Shown here piece by piece: positions 1 to 9,106 of a stretch of DNA of 64,000 bases (the first letter of the stretch is position 1; the number at the start of each line of letters is the position of its first letter). Both the position numbers and the translations under genes were made by a program. This DNA comes from Bog-473 sp963756025. GTDB lineage: Bacteria > Actinomycetota > Acidimicrobiia > Acidimicrobiales > RAAP-2. The stretch covers positions 868,001 through 932,000 of the forward strand of contig CAVWMF010000007.1 in NCBI GenBank assembly GCA_963756025.1, read 5' to 3'. The notes under the pieces are model-generated. The model made no database searches. It had not been told where the DNA came from and saw only the letters and a program-made list of their open reading frames with translations.

Positions 1-848
1 CGACACGAGCGACACCTGGATCACCGAGCGCACCGGCATCCGCGAACGCCGCATCGGGGGCACGACCTCCGGCCTCGCCATCGAGGCCGGGCAGAACGCG
101 CTCCGCTGCGCCGGGCTCACCGGGGCCGACATCGACCATGTCGTGCTGGCCACGACGACGCCGGACGGCATCGTCCCCGGCACGGCGCCGACGGTGCAGA
201 ACGCGCTCGGGGATCAAGGGCGGTGCGTTCGACATCAACGCCGCCTGCTCGGGCTTCGTCTACGGCCTGGTCACCGCGGCCGGCCTGATCGCCACCGGCG
301 CCGGCCCGATCCTCCTCATAGGCTCGGAAACCCTTTCGAAGATCACCGACATGGACGATCGGGCCATCGCCATCATCGTGGGCGACGGCGCCGGCGCGGT
401 GGTCGTGCAGCCGGTCGAGGGCCCGGGACAGCTGCTGAGCTGGAACCTGAATTCCGACGGGTCGCTCCGTCACCTGCTCTACTGCGAGCACGGCGGGACC
501 CTCTACATGGACGGCAAAGAGGTCTTCCGCAAAGCGGTCCGGGTGGTCGTCGAGTCGGCCGAGCGGGCCATGGCCGACGCCGGGCTCGGCCCCGACGACG
601 TCTCGTTGCTCGTGCCGCACCAAGCCAACCTGCGCATCATCGTGGCGGCCTGCCAGCGTCTGGGCATTCCCGAAGAGCGCACCGTGGTGGTCATCGACCG
701 CTACGGCAACACCTCGTCCGCCTCTATTCCTCTGGCCCTGCACGATGCCATCAGCAACGACCGGGTCCACGACGGTGACAACCTCCTCCTCACCGGCTTC
801 GGTGGGGGCATGACATGGGCCAGCGCCGTCTTGCGCTGGGGCCCGTGA
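1..848 (+). CDS. fabH: Beta-ketoacyl-ACP synthase III (FabH), 5' truncated, frameshifted
   Basis: FabH condenses acetyl-CoA (or another acyl-CoA) with malonyl-ACP to start fatty acid synthesis. The gene enters from outside the window: the frame from base 2 reads WITERTGIRERR, typical of the FabH N-terminus. The active-site cysteine lies in AACSGF (Cys codon 246-248), the catalytic His in VPHQAN (about 615) and the Asn in YGNTSSASIP (about 705). The reading frame jumps at a run of four G at 209-212. Removing one G joins TVQNALG directly to IKGGAFDINAACSGF, exactly the family pattern, so I take this as a one-base insertion error. The stop codon overlaps the GTG start of the next gene (GTGA), which suggests translational coupling. 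FabH identity is sure; acyl specificity cannot be told. Confidence 0.9.
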   Translation, partial: TRATPGSPSAPASANAASGARPPASPSRPGRTRSAAPGSPGPTSTMSCWPRRRRTASSPARRRRCRTRSGIKGGAFDINAACSGFVYGLVTAAGLIATGAGPILLIGSETLSKITDMDDRAIAIIVGDGAGAVVVQPVEGPGQLLSWNLNSDGSLRHLLYCEHGGTLYMDGKEVFRKAVRVVVESAERAMADAGLGPDDVSLLVPHQANLRIIVAACQRLGIPEERTVVVIDRYGNTSSASIPLALHDAISNDRVHDGDNLLLTGFGGGMTWASAVLRWGP

Positions 849-1721
849 GCGCGGTGGCCGCCAGCCCCTCCCTCGTCATCCTGGCCGCCGGCCGGGCCCG
901 CCGCTACGGGGGCGTCAAGCCCCTGGCGCCCGTCGGGCCGCGCGGTGAAGCCGTCATCGACCTGGTCGCCAGCGATGCGTTGGCTGCCGGCTTCGGAACG
1001 ATCGTGCTCGTGCTGGGCCCAGCGACGGGACCGGCGATCCGCTACCACGTCGAGCACACCTGGCCTTCGCACGTCGACGTCCGCTTCGCCCTCCAAGAGG
1101 CTCCTCTCGGCACGGTCAACGCCGTCCTGAGTGCTTCGGACTACGTCGGCGACACTCCCTACGGCGTCGGGAACGCCGACGACATCTACGGACGGGCCGC
1201 ATGCGCCCTCCTGGTGCGCGCACCTCGAGGCCCTCGACACCACCAACGCCCTGGTCGGCTTCCGCCTGGCCGACGCCGTCATCGGGCAGGCCCCGGTGAC
1301 CCGGGGCATCTGCGAGGTGGGACCCGACGGGCAGTTACGCCGCGTCGACGAACGGCGCCAGGTGACCGCCCAGCCCGACGGAACGTTCGCGTCCGCCGAC
1401 GGGCTGGAGCCTTCGCAGCTCTCCCCCGACGCCCGTGTCTCCATGAACCTCTGGGGCTTCACCCCGGCCTTTCACAAGACGCTGCAGGTCGCTATGGCGG
1501 CTGCCACCGACGCGTCCGAAGAAGCCGAGGTGCTGCTGCCCGAAGTCGTGGCCGAGTCCTTGGTCTCGTCCCCGTTCTCCGTGCTGTCGGCGAGCGGACG
1601 GTGTATCGGGGTCACGCATCCTGACGACCTGGCGTTGGTGCAGGGCGAACTGGCCCACCAGGTCAGCCAAGGCGAGCGCCCGGCCGCGCTGTGGACCCCG
1701 GTCGAGGGCGATCGCGCCTGA
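845..1721 (+). CDS. NTP-transferase family nucleotidyltransferase, frameshifted
   Basis: The N-terminus LVILAAGRARRYGGVKPLAPVG is the glycine-rich nucleotide-binding loop of the sugar-phosphate nucleotidyltransferase fold, in the subfamily with an (S/A)RYGG(L/V)K signature. GNADDIYG further on is the metal-binding aspartate region. The start is GTG at 845, overlapping the fabH stop. The frame changes between about 1195 and 1225: upstream it reads NADDIYGRAACALL and downstream HLEALDTTNALVGFRLADAV, consistent with one surplus base. The C-terminal half reads normally to the stop at 1721. The substrate is unknown. Association with fabH by a 4-bp overlap is the only context clue. It is not a convincing RmlA, although a dTDP-rhamnose pathway lies 14 kb downstream. 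Confidence 0.7.
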
Positions 1722-2255
1722 AGCCCAGGCGCGACGCAACCCCGAGTAACCGTTCGGCCGAAGCCTCCCGTGCTCCTCGGGGCCACGTCTGAGACGCACC
1801 GTCGACACCGTTCCGGGATCGTGTCGGACAATCCCGTCCCGGGCCTGGTCCGGCGGCTCCAGGGAAGTCACCATTCCGTCACACGGTACGCCTGTCGTCG
1901 GAAACGTCTCCCCGCTCCGGCCGCGAGTCCCTTGCGGAACTCAATGCCGACCCTCGATCCGGCCTTGCGGCTTTCTCTCGGCCACCTTCGCGGTCCGCCT
2001 TGCGGCTTTCCTTCCGGCATCCCTCCGTCCTGCCTTGCGGCGCTCCGTCGGGGTTCGGCGGGCTTTCATCTCCGAACTGATGCAACCTTGCTCCACGCGT
2101 CGCAGAAGGTCAATGCGTTTTCGCGAAATCCAGACGTTCTCCCCACCTTTTCCTCAGTCATCCCCAACGGAATCCGGTGAATCCCCAACTCTTCCCCATC
2201 CCGCCGCGACCGGCTTCGCAGCCGGGCGGCGGCCGGCACACGACCGGGCGGACAC
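1722..2255. other. Intergenic spacer without a convincing gene
   Basis: This 534-base stretch separates the nucleotidyltransferase (+) from the SDR gene (-). Open frames exist but show no family-like protein sequence and no ribosome binding site. Its only visible structure is a set of four imperfect direct repeats at 1929-2066, described separately. No tRNA-like fold or clear terminator was seen. Confidence 0.6.
1929..2066. repeat. Four imperfect ~35-bp tandem repeats headed by (g/c)ccttgcgg
   Basis: Copies of the 9-mer (g/c)ccttgcgg begin at 1929, 1962, 1997 and 2032, spaced 33, 35 and 35 bases. The second and third units stay similar beyond the 9-mer (both continue ctttc and have a shared ggc/cc pattern); the first and fourth match mainly in the head. 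The array lies wholly in an intergenic region between convergent genes. Function unknown; possibilities are a protein-binding array, a REP-like element or a decayed tandem duplication. Confidence 0.6.
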
Positions 2256-3041
2256 TCAAAGTGGAGTCACGTAGGCCCCCGAGATCCCACCGTCGACGAG
2301 AAACGTCGACGCCGTCATGAAGGACGAGTCGTCAGAAGCAAGGAATGCGGCCGCAGCGGCGATCTCGGAGGCCTCGCCGAAGCGGCCCATGGGGATGTGG
2401 ACCAGGCGCCGTGCCGCGCGCTCGGGGTCCTTGGCGAAAAGCTCTTGGAGCAACGGCGTGTTCACCGGCCCCGGGCACAGTGCGTTCACCCGAACCCCTT
2501 GGCGGGCGAACTGCACGCCGAGCTCGCGGCTCATGGCCAGCACCCCGCCCTTGCTGGCGGTGTAGCTGATCTGGCTGGTGGCCGCGCCCATGACCGCCAC
2601 GAAAGAGGCGGTATTGATGACCGAACCACCGCCCCGCTCCAGCAGATGGGGGATAGCGAACTTGCAGCACAGGTAGACGGACGTGAGATTGACCTCCTGC
2701 ACCCGCCGCCAGGCATCGAGGCCGGTGTCGAGGATCGAGTCGTCATCGGGCGGGCTGATGCCGGCGTTGTTGCAGCAGATGTCGATTCCCCCGAAGCGCT
2801 CCGCCACGGTCTTGTAGAGATCCTCCACGGCTTCGGCGGAGGTGACATCGACCTCGACGAACAGGCCGTCGATCGCCAGGGCGAGCTCGTTTCCACCAGC
2901 CCGGTCGAGGTCGGCCACCGCCACCTTTGCTCCTTCGGCCGCGAACCGCTCGCACATGGCCTTCCCGATCCCGCTCGCTCCGCCGGTGATCACGGCCACC
3001 TTCCCCACCAGCCGGTGGGCGTACGGCATGCTGTCGCTCAT
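2256..3041 (-). CDS. Short-chain dehydrogenase/reductase (SDR)
   Basis: A 261-residue classical SDR oxidoreductase using NAD(P)H. Visible motifs in order: TGGASGIG cofactor loop near residue 16, the acidic residue in VADLD that usually favours NAD(H), CNNAGI, and the catalytic Ser/Tyr/Lys with YTASK. PGPVNTPL and the C-terminal FLVDGG are also typical. The start is ATG at 3041, preceded by an excellent ribosome binding site (AAGAGGAGAGCA). The gene lies 55 bases downstream of the aldehyde dehydrogenase on the same strand, so the pair may be one operon oxidising an alcohol to an acid. The substrate cannot be inferred. Confidence 0.92.
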   Translation of the reverse strand: MSDSMPYAHRLVGKVAVITGGASGIGKAMCERFAAEGAKVAVADLDRAGGNELALAIDGLFVEVDVTSAEAVEDLYKTVAERFGGIDICCNNAGISPPDDDSILDTGLDAWRRVQEVNLTSVYLCCKFAIPHLLERGGGSVINTASFVAVMGAATSQISYTASKGGVLAMSRELGVQFARQGVRVNALCPGPVNTPLLQELFAKDPERAARRLVHIPMGRFGEASEIAAAAAFLASDDSSFMTASTFLVDGGISGAYVTPL

Positions 3042-3096
3042 TGCTCTCCTCTTGCTCGTTCTGTCCGCTGTACGCGCGCTGATCCCTGTGCGGCTG

Positions 3097-4501
3097 TCAG
3101 TCGGAACTGATGAAGACGTTCTTGACGTCGCTGAAAGCATCGAGGGCGTCGGGTCCGAGCTCCCGCCCGATGCCGGACTGCTTGGCTCCGCCGAAAGGGG
3201 TCCAGTAGCGGACCGATGAATGTGAGTTGACCGAAAGGGTCCCGGTCTCGATCGCCCGGGAAACGCGCAGGGCCCGGCCGATGTCGCGGGTCCACAGCGA
3301 CCCCGACAGCCCGTAGGGAGTGTCGTTGGCCAGGCGCACCGCGTCGGCCTCGTCCTCGAAGGGAATGACCACGACGACCGGTCCGAAGATCTCTTCGGTG
3401 GCCGCCCGATCCCGCGGGTCGACCGGGGCCAGCACCGTCGGGGCGAACCAGTTCCCCTCACCTTCGGGGAACGTTCCCCGGAGTGCGACCGGCGCCCCCT
3501 CCGGCACGAACGAGGACACCGTGGCCAGGTGCGCCGCCGAGATCAGGGGCCCCATCTCCGTCGCTTCCCGGGTGGGATCGCCCACCACGACCCCCTGCAC
3601 GGCCGGCTCCAGGAGAGAGAGGAACTCCTCGTAGACGGATCGCTGCACCAGAATGCGCGAGCGGGCGCAGCAGTCCTGCCCGGCGTTGTCGAAGACGCCG
3701 TACGGCGCACGCGCGGCGGCCAACGCGACGTCGGCATCGGCGAAGACGACGTTGGCGCTCTTCCCCCCGAGTTCGAGCGTCACCCGTTTCACCTGTACGG
3801 CACAGCCGGCCATGATGGTCCGGCCGACCTCCGTGGAACCGGTGAAGCAGATTTTGCGGACCGCCGGATGGGACACGAAGCGCTGACCCACGACACTGCC
3901 TTTGCCCGGCAGGATTTGCAGGACGCCGTCGGGGAGTCCCGCCTCCAGGGCCAACGCACCGATGCGCAACGCGCTGAGCGGGGTGAGCTCCGCCGGCTTG
4001 AGGACCACGGTGTTGCCGGCAGCCAGCGCCGGGGCGAAGCCCCAGCCGGCGATGGCCATGGGGAAATTCCACGGGACGATGATCCCCACCACGCCCAGGG
4101 GCTCATGGAACGTCAGGTCGACGCCGCCGGGGACGGGAATCTGGCGCCCGCTGTGGCGCTCCGGCGTAGTACTCCAGCACGTCGCGCACATTGCCCGCCT
4201 CCCAGCGGGCATTCCCGATGACGTGGCCGGCGTTCGCCACCTCGAGCAGGGCCAGCTCCTCGCCGTGCGCGTCCACCGCGGCGGCGAAGCGCCGCAGCAG
4301 GCGTGCGCGGTCGCCCGGGGCCACGTGCCGCCACGTCTCGAAGGCGGTCGCGGCGCGGGCAATGGCCACGTCCACCTCGGGCTCGCTGAGCGAGGGGACC
4401 CGGGTGATGTCCGCCCCCGTCGCGGGGTTGCGGACGAGGGTGGTACCGCTCTGTTCGTTGTCCACGCTCTGATCATTGCCGATGGCGACCAACCGGCACA
4501 T
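3097..4501 (-). CDS. NAD(P)-dependent aldehyde dehydrogenase, frameshifted
   Basis: Aldehyde dehydrogenase superfamily enzyme oxidising an aldehyde to the acid. Visible signatures are FHEPLGVVGIIVPWNFP, the general base Glu in VTLELGGKSANVVF, the catalytic Cys in GQDCCARSR, EEIFGPVV and PFGGAKQSGIGRELG. The N-terminal quarter (about 4160-4501; LVRNPATGADI...VLEYYAG) and the rest lie in different frames. They join near 4150-4165, where one extra base would explain the break. The start may be ATG 4501 or GTG 4465; neither has a strong ribosome binding site. It is divergent from tag, 11 bases apart. It lies upstream of the SDR gene in the same direction, as expected for a two-step alcohol/aldehyde oxidation module. 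Confidence 0.85.
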
Positions 4502-4512
4502 AGTGTCGGGCC

Positions 4513-5124
4513 GTGACCCCCGCCGAATCCGCCCCCGTCGATCCGGACGCCTTCATCGCCGACGACCGTCCCCGCTGTCGTTGGGCCCAGGGCCCGTGGA
4601 ACGTCCCCTATCACGACACCGAATGGGGCGTCCCGGTGCACGACGACCGCACCCACTTCGAGTTCCTGGTGCTGGAAGGGGCCCAAGCCGGACTGAGCTG
4701 GCTCACCATCCTCAAGAAGCGCGAGGGCTACCGCCGCCTCTTCGCCGACTTCGATGTGGAGAAAGTGGCCCGCTTCACCCCGAAGCGGATCGACAAGATC
4801 CTGCTGGACCCCGGCATCATCCGCAACCGCGCCAAGGTGGAGTCCACGGTGCGCAATGCGGGTCATTTCCTGGCGGTCCAAAAGGAGTTCGGCTCGTTCG
4901 ATGCCTACATGTGGTCGTTCGTGGGAGGACGTCCGAAAGTGAACAAGTGGCGCCGGATCGAGCAGCTCCCCGCCATGACCCCGGCCTCCGACGCCCTCAG
5001 CGCCGATCTACGCGCCCGCGGCTTCCGCTTCGTCGGGCCGACCGTCTGCTATGCGCACATGCAGGCCGCCGGACTGGTCAATGACCATGTGGTGGGTTGC
5101 TTCCGCTACGCCGAGCTGACGTAG
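4513..5124 (+). CDS. tag: DNA-3-methyladenine glycosylase I
   Basis: Base-excision repair glycosylase that removes 3-methyladenine from alkylated DNA. The whole Tag signature is present: RCRWA, YHDTEWGVP, FEFLVLEGAQAGLSW, TILKKREGYR and GPTVCYAHMQAAGLVNDH. The zinc ligands known for E. coli Tag (Cys and His near the N-terminus, His and Cys in a HxxxC near the C-terminus) are all visible as RCRW, YHD and DHVVGC. The protein is 203 residues, slightly longer than usual because of an N-terminal extension. The start is GTG at 4513. It is divergent from the aldehyde dehydrogenase and convergent with the alcohol dehydrogenase. Confidence 0.95.
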   Translation: MTPAESAPVDPDAFIADDRPRCRWAQGPWNVPYHDTEWGVPVHDDRTHFEFLVLEGAQAGLSWLTILKKREGYRRLFADFDVEKVARFTPKRIDKILLDPGIIRNRAKVESTVRNAGHFLAVQKEFGSFDAYMWSFVGGRPKVNKWRRIEQLPAMTPASDALSADLRARGFRFVGPTVCYAHMQAAGLVNDHVVGCFRYAELT

Positions 5125-5147
5125 GAGCCGCCCGGGTCACCGCGCCA

Positions 5148-6380
5148 TCAGCGAAAGTCGAATGCCACCTTGATGGCACCGCTTTCCTGCTGGGTCGCCA
5201 GCGCTTCGAACGCGCTGTGCCAGTCCTCGAGGCGAAACGTATGGGTCAGCATGGGGCTGATATCGATGCGGCCGTCCTCGACCATCTTCAGATAGTGGCG
5301 GATCCCGTGCATGCGGACGCCGTCCACCTCTTCGACGCCGAAGGCGTTCGAACCGACCCACGAAATCTCTTTGAAGTACAGCGGGGTCCATTCCCAACGG
5401 CCGGGTGCGTTCACGCCGCTCTTGACCAGGGTGCCGCGCGCCTTGAGCACCCGGACGGCCACTTCGGCGGTCTCGTTGGTCCCGACCGTGTCGTACACGA
5501 CGTCGATGCCCCCCGGGTGGGCCATGGGCAGGCCACCACCCTGCGCCGCAAGGAGCGTGCCACCCGACCAGTCGACGATTTCCTCTATGAGGTCCCCGGC
5601 TTTCCCCGGGTTGACGACAGTGGCGCCCAGCGAGCGGCTCAGTGCCGCCTGGGCGGGGAAACGGGCAACCACGAGAACCTCGACGTCGGGGTGCAAGGCC
5701 CGCAGGATCGCCGTGGCGCACGTTCCGAGCGCTCCGGCGCCGTAGACCAGGGCCTTGCCGCCGGGAGGCGGCGAATGCCGCGTCACGGAGTGGAGCGATA
5801 CCGCGAACGGGTCGGCCATGACGGCGACCTCATCGGAAATGGAGTCCGGGATCGGAATGAACATCGAGTCATGGGCCGGCAGGAACTCGGCGAAGCCGCC
5901 GGTGGCATCGCGCGAGAGCCCGGTGTGCATGCCCGCGGCGAGCCGGCCGTGCAGGAAGTTGTGACAGAGGCTCAGGTCGCCCGCCTGGCATGCGGCACAC
6001 TGCGGGTCGATCCCGCGGGGTCCACAGGTGAGCCAGGGATTGAGGACGACCCGTTGGCCGATCTCGAGGCCACGTGCATCCGGACCGAGCTCGGCCACCT
6101 CGGCGACGACCTCGTGACCGAGCACGGTCGGGTAGGTGAAGAACGCATTCATGGGGTTGTCGGCGTTGCCCTCGCCGAAATCCTGGAATACGTGCTTGGC
6201 GTCGGAGCCGCAGATGCCGGTCAGCCGCGTCTTCGCCATCACCCAATCGGACCGCTCGGGATGAGGCTCTTCGAGCTCGGTGAGCTTCATCGGTGTCGTG
6301 ACCATTCCCGCCATGAGCGGGTTGGTCGGATCCGACGGAGTCCAGGGGTCAGGCTCTACACCGAATAGAAGCGCACGCAT
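5148..6380 (-). CDS. Zinc-dependent alcohol dehydrogenase (MDR family)
   Basis: Medium-chain dehydrogenase/reductase of 410 residues. Catalytic zinc ligands are visible as GICGSD (Cys) and LGHEV (His-Glu). The structural-zinc lobe has four cysteines between WLTCG and LSLC. The Rossmann loop is VYGAGALGT. The start is ATG at 6380 with a clear GGAGGAA ribosome binding site nine bases upstream. The N-terminus is extended compared with typical family members of about 350 residues. It is convergent with tag and divergent from the arylsulfatase. The substrate is not predictable beyond a secondary alcohol or polyol. Confidence 0.9.
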   Translation of the reverse strand: MRALLFGVEPDPWTPSDPTNPLMAGMVTTPMKLTELEEPHPERSDWVMAKTRLTGICGSDAKHVFQDFGEGNADNPMNAFFTYPTVLGHEVVAEVAELGPDARGLEIGQRVVLNPWLTCGPRGIDPQCAACQAGDLSLCHNFLHGRLAAGMHTGLSRDATGGFAEFLPAHDSMFIPIPDSISDEVAVMADPFAVSLHSVTRHSPPPGGKALVYGAGALGTCATAILRALHPDVEVLVVARFPAQAALSRSLGATVVNPGKAGDLIEEIVDWSGGTLLAAQGGGLPMAHPGGIDVVYDTVGTNETAEVAVRVLKARGTLVKSGVNAPGRWEWTPLYFKEISWVGSNAFGVEEVDGVRMHGIRHYLKMVEDGRIDISPMLTHTFRLEDWHSAFEALATQQESGAIKVAFDFR

Positions 6381-6558
6381 CTTCGATTCCTCCTTGACGA
6401 CGACCCCCCGGGCCCGGTCGATCTGGCCCGGTCGAACGCATGGCGGACGATGCGCCCCCCGGGGCCGAGTGTATCCGTACAGAGATCATCTGGATAAGTT
6501 GAGGCCCCGGCGCCTCCCTCGGCCAACCGCGGGGAACGGGTGGACGACGGGACACGAA

Positions 6559-8844
6559 ATGGGGTGCGCAGTGCGGGATGAACCGTTTGGCGGAGTGATC
6601 GGGCGCTACTTCGACGAATCGACGCCGAGCTGGCCGGAACCGTTGCGGGCGTCCCCGGATGCGCCGAATGTCGCCGTCGTCGTTCTCGACGACGTCGGGT
6701 TCGCCCAGCTCGGCTGCTTCGGATCGGACATCGCCACCCCGGCCTTCGACCGCTTGGCCGCCGAAGGCTTGCGCTACTCCAACTTTCACACCACCGCCCT
6801 GTGCTCGCCCACACGCTCGTGCGTGCTCACGGGGCGGAACCACCACTCGAACGGCATGGGACGGGTCATCGAGATCGCCGCCGGCTATCCGGGCTACAAC
6901 TCGCGGATCCCGTTCGCCAACGGCTTCCTCTCCGAGATGCTCGTCGAGGCCGGCTACGCCGCGTACGCCGTCGGCAAGTGGCATCTCACCCCAGAGGACG
7001 AGTGCCACTCCGGGGCCAGCCGGGCCCGGTGGCCGCTGGGCCGCGGCTTCGAGCGGTTCTACGGCTTCATGTCGGGGGAGACCCATCAGTTCGTCCCCAA
7101 CCTGATTCACGACAACCATCTGGTCAGCCCACCGTACGGGCCCGAAGAGGGGTACCACCTCACGACGGACCTGGTCGACCGGGCGATCGGCAACGTGCGC
7201 GACCTACGGGCCAGCGACCCCGACAAACCCTTCTTCGTGTATCTCGCCACCGGCGCCTGCCACTCACCGCACCAGTCCCCGGAGGAGTGGATCGCCCGCT
7301 ACCACGGGGCCTTCGACGACGGCTGGGACCAGTGGCGCGAGGCCACCTCGCGGCGCCAGATCGAGCTGGGGGTGTTGCCCGAGGGCACCGAGCTCTCCGC
7401 CCGGCCGGACTGGGTGCCGGCGTGGACCTCGCTCACCGCCGACGAGCGCCGGCTCTACGCGCGTTTCATGGAGGCCTTCGCCGGATTCCTTTCGCATACC
7501 GATCACGAGATAGGCCGCTTCGTCGAGTACCTGCGTCATATCGGCGACCTCGACAACACCTTGCTCTTCGTGCTGTCGGACAACGGGGCGAGCTCGGAGG
7601 GTGGCCCGACCGGATCGCTCAACGATGTGCGGCCGTGGAACGGTGTCGCCACCACCTTGGAGGAGGCGGTGGCGCACATCGACGAGATCGGCGGGCCCCG
7701 GTGGCACAACAACTACCCCTGGGGCTGGACGGTGGCCGGCAACACGCCGTTCCGCCGCTGGAAGCGTGAGGTGCACGAGGGCGGGGTGGCCGACCCGCTG
7801 ATCGTCCACTGGCCCCGGGGCGGGGCCGTGGGCGGGGCTGGGTTCCGTCGCCAGTACGTCCATGCCATCGACATCGTGCCGACCGTGCTGGAAGCCGTGG
7901 GGATCGAGCCGCCCGCCGAGATCCGCGGGGTCACCCAACGCCCGATCGAGGGGACCAGCTTCTTCGCCTCCATCGCCGACCCTGCCTCCGCGGACACCCA
8001 CCTCACGCAGTACTACGAGATGTTCGGCTGCCGCGCCCTCTACCACGAAGGCTGGAAAGCCGTGACGTACCACCCGGTCATGCAGATCGAACCGGGCCTC
8101 GATGCCGACGAATGGGAGCTGTACCACGTGGCAGTGGACCCGACGGAGTGCCACGACCTGGCCCGGGAGGAGCCGGCGCGTCTGGCCCAGATGGTCGAGC
8201 GCTGGTGGGTCGAGGCCGGCCGCTACCAGGTCCTGCCCCTCGACCCGCGCCCCCTGCCCGTCCTCGTGACCGAGCGCCCTCTGAGCGTGCCGCACCGACA
8301 GCGGTACGACTACTACCAGGATGCGGCGCCGGTTCCCGAACTGGTTGCCGTCAACGTGAAGAACCGGACCCATCGCGTGGTGGCCGACGTCACGATTCCC
8401 GAGGGCGGTGCACAGGGCGTCCTCCTCTCCCAGGGCTCGTTGCTCGGAGGCTGGTGCTTCTACCTGGCGGATGGCGCCCTGCACTACGTCCACAACCGGG
8501 CGGCAACCGAGCCCGATCACCTCCGTGGAGCGGTGCGCCTCGCGCCGGGCGCTCACACACTTGCGTTCGACTACGCCAAGGTGGGCGAGCACCGGGGCCG
8601 GGCGCGGCTCGTGGCCGACGGTGGTGTCGTCGCCGAGGGGACCATCGAGTTCTTCACACCCGGGCGGTTCTCGGTGACCGGCGCCGGCATCACGTGCGGT
8701 TACAGCAACGGGCTCCCCGTGACCGACGAGATCACGCCGCCTTTCCGCTTCAGCGGGAGCATCGACTCGCTCTTCGTCGAAGTTGATGGCGAGCCGTTCA
8801 TCGACGCCCAAGAGGAGGTCGACGCCATCATCGCCATGCAGTGA
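6559..8844 (+). CDS. Type I sulfatase (arylsulfatase family)
   Basis: Sulfate-ester hydrolase of about 761 residues, similar in length to the long mycobacterial arylsulfatases. The N-terminal alkaline-phosphatase-type domain has the metal-binding VVLDDVGF (Asp44-Asp45) and the signature LCSPTRSCVLTGR. In that signature Cys82 of C-S-P-T-R is the residue converted to formylglycine in this class. VGKWHL, LSDNG and a C-terminal beta-rich region follow. ATG 6559 is the preferred start; GTG 6571, with GGGG six bases upstream, is an alternative. No signal peptide is evident, so it is probably cytoplasmic. The formylglycine-generating enzyme it needs is not in this window. Confidence 0.9.
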   Translation: MGCAVRDEPFGGVIGRYFDESTPSWPEPLRASPDAPNVAVVVLDDVGFAQLGCFGSDIATPAFDRLAAEGLRYSNFHTTALCSPTRSCVLTGRNHHSNGMGRVIEIAAGYPGYNSRIPFANGFLSEMLVEAGYAAYAVGKWHLTPEDECHSGASRARWPLGRGFERFYGFMSGETHQFVPNLIHDNHLVSPPYGPEEGYHLTTDLVDRAIGNVRDLRASDPDKPFFVYLATGACHSPHQSPEEWIARYHGAFDDGWDQWREATSRRQIELGVLPEGTELSARPDWVPAWTSLTADERRLYARFMEAFAGFLSHTDHEIGRFVEYLRHIGDLDNTLLFVLSDNGASSEGGPTGSLNDVRPWNGVATTLEEAVAHIDEIGGPRWHNNYPWGWTVAGNTPFRRWKREVHEGGVADPLIVHWPRGGAVGGAGFRRQYVHAIDIVPTVLEAVGIEPPAEIRGVTQRPIEGTSFFASIADPASADTHLTQYYEMFGCRALYHEGWKAVTYHPVMQIEPGLDADEWELYHVAVDPTECHDLAREEPARLAQMVERWWVEAGRYQVLPLDPRPLPVLVTERPLSVPHRQRYDYYQDAAPVPELVAVNVKNRTHRVVADVTIPEGGAQGVLLSQGSLLGGWCFYLADGALHYVHNRAATEPDHLRGAVRLAPGAHTLAFDYAKVGEHRGRARLVADGGVVAEGTIEFFTPGRFSVTGAGITCGYSNGLPVTDEITPPFRFSGSIDSLFVEVDGEPFIDAQEEVDAIIAMQ

Positions 8845-9106
8845 GCCGGGCATTGAGAGGGATACTCGACAAGCCCGGTCCGGCGTTGTAGCAAGTGTCT
8901 ATCCATATCATCCCGTCTCGCCGCAACCGCCCGGCCCCGCCTCGTTGACGCAGCTCGTTCCACCGACTTTCCCGACTGCGGCCCCGACTGCCGACGGCAC
9001 TGCGGACGGCGAGCGCGGCCCGGCACAGGACGGCCCCGGCCCTGCGACATCGAGTCCCGGCCCTACACGCGATGCGGGTGCCACGCCCAGCACGAACGGG
9101 GGTGGC

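Noticed and set aside
815..844. Earlier ATG for the nucleotidyltransferase gene
   Set aside because: It would overlap fabH by more than 30 bases; GTG 845 gives the usual 4-base overlap and the canonical N-terminus soon after.
1770..2274. Open frames of 136 and 79 codons in the intergenic spacer
   Set aside because: No ribosome binding site, no family-like sequence, and they run through the direct repeats; long frames arise by chance at this GC content.
8783..9106. N-terminal extension of the GT39-like protein
   Set aside because: The frame is open but overlaps the sulfatase end, offers no ATG or GTG start, and encodes only Pro/Ala/Thr-rich sequence.
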